Part shown: piece by piece, positions 6,169 through 6,331 of the stretch
How positions within the stretch are numbered: position 1 is the stretch's first letter
Layout of the letters: each line of letters starts with the position of its first letter
The notes under the pieces: generated by a model
What the model was told of the DNA's origin: nothing
Seen by the model: only the letters and a program-made list of their open reading frames with translations
Databases searched by the model: none
Translations under genes and position numbers: made by a program
Assembly (NCBI GenBank): GCA_007571105.1
Contig: RKRZ01000049.1
Location: 1 to 6,331, forward strand
DNA: 6,331 nt
Direction: 5' to 3'
Source: Gammaproteobacteria bacterium
Lineage (GTDB): Bacteria; Pseudomonadota; Gammaproteobacteria; Poriferisulfidales; Poriferisulfidaceae

Positions 6169-6331
6169 TTCCCACAAACGCTCAAAACGCCCGGCCGCAG
6201 GCCGGCTTCACCCTTCCGGAAATTCTCGCCGTCATCGCTTTGGTCGGCATTCTGATCTCAATGGTCGCGACCAACTTCGGCAACGCGGCGCGTGATCTTT
6301 CCCTGACCAGCAGCAAAGACACATTAATCAA
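6165..6331 (+). CDS. pilS: Type IV prepilin, N-terminal part (3' end outside window)
   Basis: The 55 visible codons give a prepilin N-terminus: a 14-residue basic leader ending in Gly14 (NARPQAG), then mature FTLPE with Phe at +1 and the essential Glu at +5. A hydrophobic helix (ILAVIALVGILISMVATNF) follows. A prepilin peptidase would cut after Gly14 and methylate Phe15. Directly after the ATPase gene it is the best candidate for the major pilin, so I use the symbol pilS from the R64 scheme. A minor pilin or pseudopilin is possible, because Pro at +4 is seen more often in those than in major pilins, and the globular domain is not in the window. The ATG overlaps the ATPase stop (ATGA). Confidence 0.85.
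   Translation, partial: MIPTNAQNARPQAGFTLPEILAVIALVGILISMVATNFGNAARDLSLTSSKDTLI
6191..6205. repeat. GC-rich hairpin inside the prepilin leader codons
   Basis: CCGGCC (6191-6196) and GGCCGG (6200-6205) form a perfect 6-bp all-G/C stem around a 3-base GCA loop, 26 bases after the start codon of the prepilin gene. It encodes part of the leader (Arg-Pro-Gln-Ala). It may be incidental to codon use or may affect translation or mRNA processing at this point. Confidence 0.4.

Noticed and set aside
6231..6331. Possible truncation of the prepilin gene
   Set aside because: The reading frame is open to the last base of the window, so the gene is cut by the window edge, not broken.
1..6331. CRISPR array, tRNA, rRNA, insertion sequence or att site
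   Set aside because: I saw no regularly spaced repeats, no cloverleaf-like tRNA sequence, no transposase motifs and no long terminal repeats in the window.

Overview
This 6.3 kb window is most of one co-directional (+ strand) operon for a type IVB (type IV bundle-like or conjugative) pilus. It probably comes from a Gram-negative proteobacterium, because the products include an outer-membrane secretin lipoprotein, periplasmic proteins with signal peptides and a secretion ATPase. The gene set pilL-pilN-(pilO position)-pilP-pilQ-pilin resembles the pil clusters of plasmid R64 and of integrative conjugative elements (ICEs) of the PFGI-1/SPI-7 type. The first gene carries a PilL N-terminal domain that, to my knowledge, is typical of such ICEs. 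An ICE, genomic island or plasmid is therefore a reasonable inference, but no integrase, att site, relaxase or tRNA lies in the window to prove it. The sequence does not allow a genus to be named.

Layout. Bases 1-119 hold the last 38 codons of an unidentified gene with a hydrophobic C-terminus. Bases 120-310 are a visibly AT-richer intergenic region with a 6-bp inverted repeat, a perfect DnaA-box match (TTATCCACA), a perfect 10-bp hairpin and a strong Shine-Dalgarno sequence (GGAGGG). The genes then follow: pilL/tcpQ-like (311-1147), pilN-type secretin lipoprotein (1144-2655), a bitopic inner-membrane protein with a coiled coil (2655-3515), a second small bitopic inner-membrane protein (3490-3987), pilP-like periplasmic protein (3998-4468), pilQ-type assembly ATPase (4465-6168), and the 5' end of a type IV prepilin gene (6165 to the window edge).

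How they work together. PilL and the secretin would form the outer-membrane/periplasmic channel. The two bitopic proteins and PilP would form the inner-membrane alignment subcomplex linking the secretin to the cytoplasmic motor. The ATPase would power assembly of the pilin encoded last. Every junction overlaps or is nearly touching (GTGA, TGATG, a 26-base overlap, a 9-base gap, ATGA, ATGA), so one transcript with translational coupling is likely.

The main oddities are these. Two overlapping bitopic proteins occupy the place of a single PilO. No pilM or pilR (platform) gene lies where R64 has them. The prepilin has an FTLPE start more like type IVa pilins or pseudopilins, behind a 14-residue leader. 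The secretin has a CxxxxC pair near its C-terminus. The module itself belongs to a known class, and I see no wholly new system here.
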